Positions 44,229 to 51,874 of a stretch of DNA of 64,000 nt are shown here, in pieces; position 1 is the first letter of the stretch; each line of letters opens with the position of its first letter. The notes under the pieces were generated by a model. The model ran no database searches and was not told the origin of the DNA. It saw only the letters and a program-made list of their open reading frames with translations. The stretch lies in the NCBI GenBank assembly GCA_001423545.1, contig LMOK01000001.1, positions 248,001 to 312,000 on the forward strand. The letters run 5' to 3'. Made by a program: the position numbers and the translations under genes. Source of the stretch: Orlajensenia sp001423545. Lineage in GTDB: Bacteria > Actinomycetota > Actinomycetes > Actinomycetales > Microbacteriaceae.

Positions 44229-45749
44229 CTAGCCCTGCTCGACGTCCTCGTCGACCCAGTCGAAGGTCTTCGTGACGGCCTTCTTCCAGAGGCGGATCTG
44301 ACGGTCGCGCTCGGCGTCGTCCATCTTGGGCTCCCAGCGGCTGTCCTCCTGCCAGTTCTTGCGCAGGTCGTCGAGGTCGCTCCAGAACCCGACGGCGAGG
44401 CCGGCGGCGTACGCGGCGCCGAGCGCCGTCGTCTCCGCGACGACGGGACGGACGACGGGCACGCCCAGGATGTCGGCCTGGAACTGCATCAGGGTGTTGT
44501 TGGCGATCATGCCTCCGTCGACCTTGAGCTCCACCAGGTCGACACCGGCATCGGCGTTGACGGCCTCGAGCACCTCACGCGTCTGGAAGGCCGTGGCCTC
44601 CAGGGCAGCGCGCGCGATGTGGCCCTTGTTGACGTAGCGGGTGAGGCCCACGAGGGCTCCGCGCGCATCCGAACGCCAGTACGGGGCGAACAGACCGGAG
44701 AACGCCGGAACGAAGTAGGCGCCACCGTTGTCGTCGACGGTCTTCGCGAGGTCCTCGATCTCGGGTGCACTCGAGATGATGCCGAGGTTGTCGCGCAGCC
44801 ACTGCACGAGCGAGCCGGTCACGGCGATCGATCCCTCGAGCGCGTAGTGCGGCTTGTTGTCGCCGATCTGGTAACCGAGAGTCGTCAGCAGTCCGTTCTT
44901 GGAGTGCACGATCTCCTCACCGGTGTTGAAGATCAGGAAGTTGCCTGTTCCGTAGGTGTTCTTCGACTCGCCGGTGTCGAAGGCCGCCTGGCCGAAGGTG
45001 GCCGCCTGCTGGTCACCGAGGATGCCGGCGATGGGCGTCTCGCGCAGCAGGCTGTGCGAGTCGGCCTCACCGAACACTCCGGACGAGGGCAGGATCTTCG
45101 GCAGCATCGACTTCGGGACGTCGAAGGCGGCGAGGATGTCCTCGTCCCACGCGAGAGTCTCCAGGTCCATGAAGAGGGTGCGGCTGGCGTTCGTGACGTC
45201 GGTCGCGTGAACGCCGCCGTCGGTTCCACCCGTGAGGTTCCAGAGCACCCAGCAGTCCGTGGTTCCGAACAGCAGGTCGCCGGCCTCGGCCTTCTCGCGG
45301 GCTCCCTCGACGTTCTCCAGGATCCAGACGATCTTGGTGCCGGAGAAGTACGTAGCGAGGGGGAGGCCGACCTTCTGCTTGAACCGCTCGACGCCGCCGT
45401 CCTTGGCGAGCCTGTCGACGATCGCCTGCGTACGCGTGTCCTGCCAGACGATGGCGTTGTAGACGGGCTCGCCCGTGTTCTTGTCCCAGACGACAGCCGT
45501 CTCGCGCTGGTTCGTGATGCCGATGGAGGCGATGTCGTGGCGGGTCAGGTTCGCCTTGCTGAGTGCCTGGCCGATGACCTCGCGGACGTTGTTCCAGATC
45601 TCCTTGGGATCGTGCTCGACCCAGCCGGCCTTGGGGAAGATCTGCTCGTGCTCGAGCTGTCCGGTCGAGACGATGGATCCCGACTTGTCGAAGACGATGG
45701 CGCGGGAGCTCGTGGTTCCCTGATCGATGGCGATGACGTAGTCAGCCAT
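44229..45749 (-). CDS. glpK: glycerol kinase
   Basis: A 506-residue FGGY-family kinase that makes glycerol 3-phosphate, trapping glycerol brought in by GlpF. Motifs: ATP/phosphate loop AIDQGTTSSRAIVFD, WVEHDPKEIWNNV, the glycerol-site VWQDTRTQAI, GTKIVWILENVEGAR and the C-terminal GAAYAAGLAVGFW with FGGY signature LVELKVDGGMIANNTLMQFQAD. GAAAGAGG precedes the ATG. It follows glpF on the same strand after 94 bases that hold a small GC hairpin (45812-45827), so the two are probably one unit with glpK less expressed. Confidence 0.96.
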   Translation of the reverse strand: MADYVIAIDQGTTSSRAIVFDKSGSIVSTGQLEHEQIFPKAGWVEHDPKEIWNNVREVIGQALSKANLTRHDIASIGITNQRETAVVWDKNTGEPVYNAIVWQDTRTQAIVDRLAKDGGVERFKQKVGLPLATYFSGTKIVWILENVEGAREKAEAGDLLFGTTDCWVLWNLTGGTDGGVHATDVTNASRTLFMDLETLAWDEDILAAFDVPKSMLPKILPSSGVFGEADSHSLLRETPIAGILGDQQAATFGQAAFDTGESKNTYGTGNFLIFNTGEEIVHSKNGLLTTLGYQIGDNKPHYALEGSIAVTGSLVQWLRDNLGIISSAPEIEDLAKTVDDNGGAYFVPAFSGLFAPYWRSDARGALVGLTRYVNKGHIARAALEATAFQTREVLEAVNADAGVDLVELKVDGGMIANNTLMQFQADILGVPVVRPVVAETTALGAAYAAGLAVGFWSDLDDLRKNWQEDSRWEPKMDDAERDRQIRLWKKAVTKTFDWVDEDVEQG

Positions 45750-45811
45750 GGTGTACCTCTTTCATTCTGGATGGTGCTGGTGTGACGGTGGTAACGCAGG
45801 CGCACGGAGGC

Positions 45812-45827
45812 CGGCCCACGCGGGCCG
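45812..45827 (-). other. small hairpin between glpF and glpK
   Basis: CGGCCC-ACGC-GGGCCG, with further pairing possible between GGTGGT (45787-45792) and ACCACC (45828-45833). It may modulate read-through or mRNA decay; no T tract. Confidence 0.3.
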
Positions 45828-45843
45828 ACCACCGCACGCCACG

Positions 45844-46605
45844 TCAGGTGAGGATGGGGAGCAGGAAGAGCGCCGACCAACCGGCGAGCAGACCGCCGAT
45901 GACCGGTCCGACGACCGGCACCCAGGCATACGACCAGTCGCTGGGACCCTTGCCCTTGATCGGCAGCAGGAAGTGCACGATGCGCGGACCGAGGTCACGG
46001 GCAGGGTTGATCGCGTAGCCCGTCGGACCACCGAGCGAGGCACCGATCGCGATCACGAGGATCGCCACGGGAAGCGCTCCGAGGGCCGCGAGTCCGCCTT
46101 CGCCCTGTCGACCGCCGCCGAAGCCGATGACGACGAACACGAGAACGAAGGTGCCGATGATCTCGGTCACGAGGTTCCAGCCGTAGCTGCGGATGGCGGG
46201 ACCGGTGGAGAAGACCCCGAGCTTGTTCCCGGGATCGGGCTCCTCGTCGAAGTGCTGCTTGTATGCCAGCCAGACGACGACGGCACCGATGATGGCACCG
46301 AGGAATTCCGCAGCGATATAAGTGATGACGGAGACCGGATTGACCGGGACTCCTGAGCCGAACTCCGTCGCGCCGTTCGCGACGAGTCCGAGAGTGACGG
46401 CCGGGTTCAGGTGCGCGCCCGAGTTGTACGCGACGATCACTCCGGAGAAGACCGCGAAGCCCCATCCGATGTTGACCATGAGGAAGCCGCCGTTGAAGCC
46501 CTTGTTCTTGATGAGGGCGACGTTTGCGACGACGCCGCAACCGAGGAGAACCAGCATCGCCGTTCCGACGACCTCCGAGAGAAATACGACACCGAGATTG
46601 TCCAC
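45844..46605 (-). CDS. glpF: glycerol facilitator / aquaglyceroporin
   Basis: A 253-residue MIP channel with six transmembrane helices. The two half-helix motifs are AHLNPAVTLG and AINPARDLGPR; the Asp after the second NPAR is the mark of glycerol-conducting GlpF rather than a water-only channel. The start is the GTG at 46605 with GAAGGAAGG 6 bases upstream, since the longer open frame to 46653 would run into the promoter. Divergent from dhaK; an inverted repeat overlaps its expected transcript start. Confidence 0.93.
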   Translation of the reverse strand: MDNLGVVFLSEVVGTAMLVLLGCGVVANVALIKNKGFNGGFLMVNIGWGFAVFSGVIVAYNSGAHLNPAVTLGLVANGATEFGSGVPVNPVSVITYIAAEFLGAIIGAVVVWLAYKQHFDEEPDPGNKLGVFSTGPAIRSYGWNLVTEIIGTFVLVFVVIGFGGGRQGEGGLAALGALPVAILVIAIGASLGGPTGYAINPARDLGPRIVHFLLPIKGKGPSDWSYAWVPVVGPVIGGLLAGWSALFLLPILT

Positions 46606-46625
46606 TTGTGACCTTCCTTCGTCTG

Positions 46626-46643
46626 GCGCGCATCTTTGCGCGC
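46626..46643. promoter_or_regulatory. operator-like inverted repeat in the glpF-dhaK region
   Basis: Perfect 7-base arms GCGCGCA / TGCGCGC with a 4-base spacer, just downstream of the expected glpF transcript start (about 46645). The same half site recurs at 46687-46694, closer to dhaK. Confidence 0.4.
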
Positions 46644-46651
46644 TCGACATC

Positions 46652-46657
46652 ACCCTA
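46652..46657 (-). promoter_or_regulatory. -10 element of glpF
   Basis: TAGGGT on the minus strand; transcript start near 46645 and a leader of about 40 bases. Confidence 0.5.
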
Positions 46658-46733
46658 TTGCCGTACCTCTTCCGGGGGAATGACGCGCGCGCATTTGTTC
46701 ACCAGGCCCTTACCCGTGGGCCCGCCGCGGGGC

Positions 46734-46739
46734 TAAGTT
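46734..46739 (+). promoter_or_regulatory. possible -10 element of dhaKLM
   Basis: TAAGTT, transcript start near 46746, leader of about 70 bases to the dhaK GTG, which has GGAAGGA before it. Confidence 0.4.
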
Positions 46740-46815
46740 GAGCAGGGGATACCCGTGCGTCAGAGTCGATGCGCACAAACGTGCAGTGCGGCAGGCGCCT
46801 CTCGGAAGGAATTTC

Positions 46816-47817
46816 GTGAAGAAGCTCATCAATGATCCGAAGAACGTCGTCGACGAGTCCCTCGCCGGATTCGCTGCAGCGCACAGCGACCTCGTGCGTG
46901 CGGAGTACGACCCCAACTACGTGGTCCGGGTCGACGCGCCCACCGCCGGCAAGGTCGCGATCATCAGCGGCGGCGGCAGCGGACACGAACCCCTGCACGC
47001 GGGCTTCGTCGGCTACGGCATGCTCGACGGCGCCGTGCCCGGTGCCGTGTTCACCTCTCCGACGCCCGACCCGATCCTCGCTGCGACGCAGGCCGTCGAC
47101 GGGGGAGCCGGGGTGCTCCACATCGTCAAGAACTACACCGGCGACGTGCTGAACTTCGAGACCGCTGCCGATCTCGCCGCCGCCGAGGGCATCGAGGTGC
47201 GTGCCGTGGTGACCAACGACGATGTCGCCGTCAAGGATTCCCTCTACACGGCAGGCCGACGCGGAGTCGCCGGCACCGTGCTCGTCGAGAAGATCGCGGG
47301 CGCAGCGGCACAGCGGGGAGACGACCTCGACGCCGTCACCGCCATCGCCGAGAAGGTCAACGCCCAGGTGCGTTCCATGGGCGTGGCCCTGAGTCCCTGC
47401 ATCGTGCCGCATGCCGGTGAGCCCAGCTTCACGCTGGCCGAGGACGAGATCGAGATCGGCATCGGCATCCATGGGGAGCCCGGTCGCGAGCGGATCAAGC
47501 TGGAACCCGCCGATGCCATCGTCGAGCGGATCCTCGGGCCGATCGTGGAGGACATCCCGTTCGCGTCCGGCGACAAGGTGCTGCTGCTGGTCAACGGCAT
47601 GGGCGGGACACCGCTCGTGGAACTCTTCATCGTCTACCGCCACGCTGCGGAGGTTCTGGCGGCGCAGGGCATCGAGGTGACACGATCGCTGGTGGGCAAC
47701 TACACGACGGCGCTCGAGATGCAGGGCTTCTCGCTGTCGGTGCTGAAGCTCGACGACGAACTGACCGAACTGTGGGACGCCCCCGTGCAGACAGCTGCGC
47801 TTCGCTGGGGCCGATAG
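46816..47817 (+). CDS. dhaK: PTS-dependent dihydroxyacetone kinase, substrate-binding subunit
   Basis: DhaK (333 residues) binds dihydroxyacetone covalently as a hemiaminal on His219 (GIGIHGEPGRERI) for phosphorylation by DhaL. SGGGSGHEPLHAGFVGYGMLDGAV, KNYTGDVLNFETAAD and the C-terminal NGMGGTPLVELFIVYR are the family hallmarks. GTG at 46816 is preferred for its GGAAGGA; the frame is open 26 codons further upstream. First gene of dhaK-dhaL-dhaM (gaps of 10 and 1 bases), divergent from glpFK. Confidence 0.95.
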   Translation: MKKLINDPKNVVDESLAGFAAAHSDLVRAEYDPNYVVRVDAPTAGKVAIISGGGSGHEPLHAGFVGYGMLDGAVPGAVFTSPTPDPILAATQAVDGGAGVLHIVKNYTGDVLNFETAADLAAAEGIEVRAVVTNDDVAVKDSLYTAGRRGVAGTVLVEKIAGAAAQRGDDLDAVTAIAEKVNAQVRSMGVALSPCIVPHAGEPSFTLAEDEIEIGIGIHGEPGRERIKLEPADAIVERILGPIVEDIPFASGDKVLLLVNGMGGTPLVELFIVYRHAAEVLAAQGIEVTRSLVGNYTTALEMQGFSLSVLKLDDELTELWDAPVQTAALRWGR

Positions 47818-47827
47818 GAGACACGCA

Positions 47828-48466
47828 ATGGCGCTGGGCCTCAGCTGGACACTCGACTGGATCCGCCGCTCAGGCGCCGTCATAGCCGACAAGCGCGTCG
47901 AGCTCATCACGCTCGATCGCGCCATCGGCGATGGCGACCACGGAGAGAACATGGACCGCGGCTTCCAGGCCGTGGTGCCGAAGCTCGACGTGCTGGATGA
48001 TGACGCGACACCCGGGGATGCCCTCAAGCTCGTGGCCACGACACTGATCTCCACTGTCGGGGGAGCGGCCGGCCCGTTGTTCGGCACCGCCTACCTGAAG
48101 GCGGCGATCGCCGTCGGCACAGCCCCGGAACTCGACGGTGCCGCCCTGGTCGCCCTGCTGACCGCTGCGCGCGATGGCATCGTGCTCCGGGGGAAGGCGG
48201 AGGTCGGAGACAAGACGATGATCGATGCGTGGACGCCGGCCGTGGATGCCGCTGTCGCAGCCGAGGCATCCGGAGCGTCGGAGGCCGAGATCCTCGCTGC
48301 CGCCGCGGAAGCGGCAGCGGCCGGCGCCGTCGCCACGGAGCCATTGGTGGCGCACAAGGGTCGCGCGAGCTACCTCGGCGAACGGGCGATCGGACACCGT
48401 GACCCGGGCGCCCAGTCGACCGCGTACCTGTTGCAGGCCGCAGCCGATGCCGCCCGGGCGGCCTGA
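47828..48466 (+). CDS. dhaL: dihydroxyacetone kinase, ADP-binding subunit
   Basis: DhaL (212 residues), the eight-helix subunit holding tightly bound ADP that is rephosphorylated by DhaM and passes phosphate to dihydroxyacetone on DhaK. The magnesium Asp cluster is in LDRAIGDGDHGENMDRGF, and GGAAGPLFGTAYLKAA and RGKAEVGDKTMIDAWTPA are conserved. TAGGAGA precedes the ATG. The Asp-rich loop and lack of a DhaK part mark the PTS-type, not the fused ATP-type, enzyme. Confidence 0.95.
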   Translation: MALGLSWTLDWIRRSGAVIADKRVELITLDRAIGDGDHGENMDRGFQAVVPKLDVLDDDATPGDALKLVATTLISTVGGAAGPLFGTAYLKAAIAVGTAPELDGAALVALLTAARDGIVLRGKAEVGDKTMIDAWTPAVDAAVAAEASGASEAEILAAAAEAAAAGAVATEPLVAHKGRASYLGERAIGHRDPGAQSTAYLLQAAADAARAA

Positions 48467-48467
48467 C

Positions 48468-49178
48468 GTGGGGGAGAACGCTCCGCTCGTCGGGCTCGTG
48501 ATCGTGTCGCACAGCGCGAAGATCGCCGAGGGCGTCGTCGACCTCGCCGGGCAGATGGCGCCGGACACCGTCATCGTCGCAGCGGGCGGAACCGACGACG
48601 GCCGGATCGGCACCAGCTTCGAACTCATCTCCGCTGCGATCGGCCAGGCCGACGCGGGCGTCGGTGCGGTGATCCTGTGCGACCTGGGCTCGGCGATCCT
48701 CACCGCTGAGACCGCACTCGACTTCCTCGACGACGACGCGCGCAGCCGGGTCGGAATCGCGGACGCCCCCATCGTCGAAGGCGCTGTCGCGGCGGCGGTG
48801 GCTGCGCAGACCGGGGGAGACCTGGCTGCCGTGCTGGCAGCCGCTGCGAGCGCGAACAGCGGGGCGGCATCCGGAGCATCGGACCCGACTGCAGCGCCGA
48901 CCGCGGACCTCGACGGAGGCGACTACACCCGCACGCTCGAACTCGTGAACAAGGACGGCCTGCACGCCAGGCCGGCCGCCGAGCTCGTCAAGCTCGCCGC
49001 GACCTTCGACAGCGCGATCACCGTCAACGGCACCAACGCACGCAGCCTGCTCGGCATCATGTCGCTCGGGCTCACCCAGGGCGCCACGGTCTCGATCTCA
49101 GCCCCCGACACGGCAGACGGCCGCTCCGCCGTCGACGGTGTGGCCGATCTCGTGGCCTCAGGCTTCGGCGAGGCCTGA
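48468..49178 (+). CDS. dhaM: dihydroxyacetone kinase phosphotransfer subunit, EIIA-HPr fusion
   Basis: DhaM (236 residues) passes phosphate from the PTS to DhaL. Domain 1 (residues 1-130) is the mannose-type EIIA with its active His in LVIVSHSAKIAEG and LCDLGSAILTAE; after an Ala/Thr linker, domain 2 (about 150-236) is an HPr with GLHARPAAELVKLA (active His) and NARSLLGIMSLGL (the regulatory Ser site). The E. coli protein has a third, EI-like domain that is absent here, so a separate EI enzyme must feed it. GTG start one base after the dhaL stop. Confidence 0.93.
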   Translation: MGENAPLVGLVIVSHSAKIAEGVVDLAGQMAPDTVIVAAGGTDDGRIGTSFELISAAIGQADAGVGAVILCDLGSAILTAETALDFLDDDARSRVGIADAPIVEGAVAAAVAAQTGGDLAAVLAAAASANSGAASGASDPTAAPTADLDGGDYTRTLELVNKDGLHARPAAELVKLAATFDSAITVNGTNARSLLGIMSLGLTQGATVSISAPDTADGRSAVDGVADLVASGFGEA

Positions 49179-49219
49179 GACCGCCGAATCCGCCCTGTCA
49201 GCAACCCCTCGAACGGGGG

Positions 49220-49225
49220 TACCAT
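49220..49225 (+). promoter_or_regulatory. -10 element before the gene at 49233, leaderless
   Basis: TACCAT, 7 bases before the ATG at 49233; an ATG at 49224 overlaps the promoter and is rejected. Confidence 0.55.
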
Positions 49226-49232
49226 GTTCGCC

Positions 49233-49550
49233 ATGGTCAAGGAAGACGCTGAACGCAAGGAGAACGGCTACGCGCATTTCTTCGAGTGGGTCGACAGCAA
49301 GCTGTCGCCGGCCTTCGGAGAGAGCGCACCGGTTGCATACGGGGATGCCGAGAGACCGGCGGCACAATCCGAGTGCCCGATGTGCGGTCACGTCATGGCA
49401 GAACATCAGATCGAGCGGTCGACACTGAACACCGTCGTCGAATGCCCGACGGGGGAGAGGCTGCCCTTGAAGCCCGACAACGAGCCGTTGGACGAGTTCG
49501 GGATGCCCGCGTCGGCCGAGCGCCGGGAGAAGGTCGCTCGTCGGCACTGA
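49233..49550 (+). CDS. small conserved-looking protein with a CPMC motif
   Basis: A 105-residue cytosolic protein that I do not recognise. The N-terminus is charged (KEDAERKENGYAHFFEWVDSKL); the middle has SECPMCGHVMAEHQIERST and a later VVECPTGERLPL, so three cysteines and two His that could bind one metal ion. The C-terminus is basic. It stands alone after dhaM with its own leaderless promoter and converges on the SDR gene. Confidence 0.6.
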   Translation: MVKEDAERKENGYAHFFEWVDSKLSPAFGESAPVAYGDAERPAAQSECPMCGHVMAEHQIERSTLNTVVECPTGERLPLKPDNEPLDEFGMPASAERREKVARRH

Positions 49551-49619
49551 GCCGCTGGTCCTCGGAGCCGCTGCGCCTGTGTGCATGAGAGCCGTCGGGC
49601 TCCGACGCGATCGCGAGAG

Positions 49620-50387
49620 TCAGTTTCCGCCGGCGACGCGGATGTTCGCGCCCGAGATGTAGGACGCGTCTGGTCCGAGCAGGAAGGCGACGGCACCGGC
49701 GACCTCGTGGGGCTCGCCGGCCCGACGCATGGGAATGCGCGGGGCGCGCTCAGCGGGGGCGTCAGGTCGACCGGCGCTCGCGTGGATCTCGGTGTGCGTG
49801 GTGCCGGGGGAGACGGTGTTGATGCGCACACCGTGGGGTCCGAACTCCTTGGCCAGGCCGAGAGTCATGGCGTCGAGAGCGGCCTTGCTCATCGCGTAGG
49901 GGATGTAGGTCTCCGGGGCACCCGTCGTGGCGGCCCCGGAGGAGATGTTCACGATCGCACCACCAGTGCCGCCGCGATTGACCGCCATGTGGGCGAGGGC
50001 CTGCTGGGACATGATGATCGGTGCCAGATCGTTCACGGCGAAGACCCGGCGAGACTCCTCGGGGTCGAGCTCGAGGAACCCGCCGATGCGTCCGGTGATG
50101 CCGGCATTGTTCACGAGCCCGGTGAACGAGCCGAAGTGCTCGAGCACTGCGGGAATCACGGATGCGGCCTGCTCGGCGTCGCCGAGATCGCAGGGGAGCA
50201 CCAGCACGTCGGCGCCGGCGGCACGCAGGGATTCGGCGACGGCCTCGGCATCCGCGCCCCGTTCGCGGTAGGTGATGGCGAGATCGTGACCATCGGCCAC
50301 CAGGCGCTCGGAGATGGCCCGGCCGATGCCGCGACCCCCGCCCGTGATGATGGTGACAGGGCGACGGGTCTCGTTCTCGGTGCTCAT
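49620..50387 (-). CDS. SDR family NAD(P)-dependent oxidoreductase
   Basis: A 255-residue classical short-chain dehydrogenase. Cofactor site TIITGGGRGIGRAISERL, NNAGITG, catalytic Ser in NISSGAA and YAMSK with Tyr and Lys; VSPGTTHTEIH and the C-terminal YISGANIRVAGGN follow. It resembles FabG-like glucose or 3-oxoacyl reductases, but the substrate is unknown. The ATG has both a GGAGG sequence and a TAGGGT -10 only 6 bases away, so the GGAGG would be mostly untranscribed. Divergent from a small membrane protein gene. Confidence 0.88.
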   Translation of the reverse strand: MSTENETRRPVTIITGGGRGIGRAISERLVADGHDLAITYRERGADAEAVAESLRAAGADVLVLPCDLGDAEQAASVIPAVLEHFGSFTGLVNNAGITGRIGGFLELDPEESRRVFAVNDLAPIIMSQQALAHMAVNRGGTGGAIVNISSGAATTGAPETYIPYAMSKAALDAMTLGLAKEFGPHGVRINTVSPGTTHTEIHASAGRPDAPAERAPRIPMRRAGEPHEVAGAVAFLLGPDASYISGANIRVAGGN

Positions 50388-50393
50388 TCCTCC

Positions 50394-50399
50394 ACCCTA
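50394..50399 (-). promoter_or_regulatory. -10 element of the SDR gene, leaderless
   Basis: TAGGGT on the minus strand, 6 bases before the ATG at 50387. Confidence 0.5.
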
Positions 50400-50428
50400 G
50401 GACGGTCTCAGCACCCGGATCGCGCGGT

Positions 50429-50434
50429 TAGGCT
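50429..50434 (+). promoter_or_regulatory. -10 element before the gene at 50442, leaderless
   Basis: TAGGCT, 7 bases before the ATG at 50442. Confidence 0.6.
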
Positions 50435-50441
50435 GGCCCGG

Positions 50442-50660
50442 ATGAACACTCTGCTCGCCGTGCTGCTGCTCGTGAACGCCGTCTTCAACGCCGTGGTCTG
50501 GCCGGTGTTCCTGCGCCAGATCGCGGCCGACCCCCGGGCGCGTGACGCAGAGGGCCGCCGCACGAGGTTCTACACCGTACATCTGGTGCTCATCACCTCT
50601 GCACTGGTGCTCGCAGCAGTGTCGGCGGCTGCAGCAGTCGCCGCCTTCATCATCGGCTGA
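50442..50660 (+). CDS. small two-helix membrane protein, SCO4848-like
   Basis: A 72-residue protein with two transmembrane helices (LLAVLLLVNAVFNAVVWPVFLRQI and VHLVLITSALVLAAVSAAAAVAAFII) joined by the basic loop DPRARDAEGRRTRFYTV. This layout and the NAVVWPVFLRQI segment fit a small actinobacterial family known from streptomycetes, but no function is known. Leaderless start. Confidence 0.68.
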   Translation: MNTLLAVLLLVNAVFNAVVWPVFLRQIAADPRARDAEGRRTRFYTVHLVLITSALVLAAVSAAAAVAAFIIG

Positions 50661-50690
50661 CAGTGCGCCCGCCGGGCGCGACAGAAGAGC

Positions 50691-50888
50691 TCAGAGACCC
50701 GCGCCGGTGTTCTTCGAAGCGGCAGCCGTGAGCGCCGCTGCCAGTGCCGCCGTGTTCTGCGAGTCACCCGCCGACGAGTCGTGGGAGGACGGCGGGAGGA
50801 GGCGACGTCGCCGCTCGCGGATCGCGACGACAGCGCCGAGCAGCACGACGGCCACGACGCCGATGACGAGAAACAGCACCAGTTCCAT
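50691..50888 (-). CDS. small single-helix membrane protein
   Basis: A 65-residue protein, not recognised. One N-terminal transmembrane helix (LVLFLVIGVVAVVLLGAVVA) is followed by RERRRRLL and a short Ala/Ser-rich cytosolic tail. AAGGGGG lies before the ATG at 50888, and TACCAT near 50910 is a fair -10. The strong ribosome site and charge pattern make it likely real. Confidence 0.55.
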   Translation of the reverse strand: MELVLFLVIGVVAVVLLGAVVAIRERRRRLLPPSSHDSSAGDSQNTAALAAALTAAASKNTGAGL

Positions 50889-50931
50889 GACGCCCCCTTG
50901 GTACTCGGATGGTAGCAACCGGTCGCTGCCC

Positions 50932-51372
50932 TCAGTCGAACTCAGCCGCTTCGATGATGAACTTCTTCTCGATCTCGACGAAGAACGCCGCTGCCAGGCG
51001 CTCGAACTGGTCAACGGTGAGATGGATCTCCTCACCGAAGGCGATTCGCGTCACGCTCGTCTCGGGGTCGAGCGCGAGCTCGGTACTCGGCTGCAGCACG
51101 CCACCATGGTTGATGACCGAGTCGACGAGCATCTCGACCTCGTTGAGGGCGTTGCCATCGGTGCCCGTCACCAGGTGCAGGCGGTGCACGAAGGGTCGGT
51201 CCAGCGCGAGCAGCATCGTGGTGAAGAAGCCGGGGGAGAAGACCTCGAGGGCGGCGAGACCCGCCGGATCATCCAGTGTGCCCGCCAGAACCTCGTACGC
51301 GGCCAGTTGGCCGACGACCTCGGATCGGGCATGCTCGAGTTCGTCGTAGGTGTACTCCTTGCGACCGAGCAT
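50932..51372 (-). CDS. hypothetical protein, 146 residues
   Basis: A cytosolic protein with no motif I can name. It begins MLGRKEYTYDELEHARSEV and has alternating strands and helices (FTTMLLALDRPFVHRLHLVTG, VEMLVDSVINHGG, EIHLTVDQFERLAAAFFVEIEKKFI). GAAAGG precedes the ATG and codon use matches neighbours, so it is a real gene. It lies on the same strand as the 65-residue membrane protein after 43 bases, perhaps in one unit. Confidence 0.7.
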   Translation of the reverse strand: MLGRKEYTYDELEHARSEVVGQLAAYEVLAGTLDDPAGLAALEVFSPGFFTTMLLALDRPFVHRLHLVTGTDGNALNEVEMLVDSVINHGGVLQPSTELALDPETSVTRIAFGEEIHLTVDQFERLAAAFFVEIEKKFIIEAAEFD

Positions 51373-51472
51373 GGGCGTTTCCTTTCATCGCGTCGGGTCG
51401 TGCACCTGTAGGCAACCCGTCGGGCCAGTGTGTCAGGAGGGCGGGTCCGCCGTCACCTCCTTGCGGAGAGGA

Positions 51473-51736
51473 TCAGCCCTGCCGGCGCCGGCGGAACCGA
51501 ATCGGCCCCTTCGCCGTGGAGGGGTCGACGACCCGCCCACCCTGGGTGATCTCGACCTCGCCAGCCGCGACCAGCCGGCGGGCGGCACGCCTGACAGGAT
51601 CCATGAGGGCGCGCCACTCGGATTCCTCGGAGGACACGGCGCGTGCGACATCCGACGGACAGATCGTCGCCGATGACGCGCGTGCGTCGAGCATCGTCGT
51701 GATGCGCTCTTCGAGGTCGCGATCGGAGAGAGGCAT
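51473..51736 (-). CDS. DUF3253 family winged-helix-like protein
   Basis: An 87-residue protein of the DUF3253 family: LSDRDLEERITTMLDARASSATICPSDVARAV, WRALMDPVRRAARRLVAAGEVEITQGGRVVDP, then a basic tail GPIRFRRRR. The helix-helix-wing layout suggests nucleic-acid binding, though function is unproven. The ATG at 51736 has only a distant AAGGG. An AT-rich operator-like palindrome lies 54-79 bases upstream. Confidence 0.78.
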   Translation of the reverse strand: MPLSDRDLEERITTMLDARASSATICPSDVARAVSSEESEWRALMDPVRRAARRLVAAGEVEITQGGRVVDPSTAKGPIRFRRRRQG

Positions 51737-51789
51737 GTTCCCAGTGTCGTCCCTTCCGCGGACGAATGAGGTCTGGACAAGCCCAACTA

Positions 51790-51815
51790 CACATTACTTG
51801 TCATAATGTGCATTA
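51790..51815. promoter_or_regulatory. AT-rich palindromic element
   Basis: Two overlapping inverted repeats: CACATTA-N7-TAATGTG (51790-51810) and ATAATG-TG-CATTAT (51803-51816). It is strikingly AT-rich for this genome and lies upstream of the DUF3253 gene and past the end of the DUF1801 gene. The shape fits a MarR- or TetR-type operator. Confidence 0.4.
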
Positions 51816-51874
51816 TCAGACACAGTCCGGAAGCGGTTGGACGGTCGGCCCGCGGCCGGCAGAACCGCCGGAAC

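Noticed and set aside
49201..49219. CCCC...GGGG hairpin after dhaM as a terminator
   Set aside because: Only 4-5 base pairs, and it overlaps the promoter of the next gene.
50388..50393. GGAGGA as Shine-Dalgarno sequence of the SDR gene
   Set aside because: It lies directly before the ATG with no spacer, and a TAGGGT is just upstream; a leaderless start explains it better.
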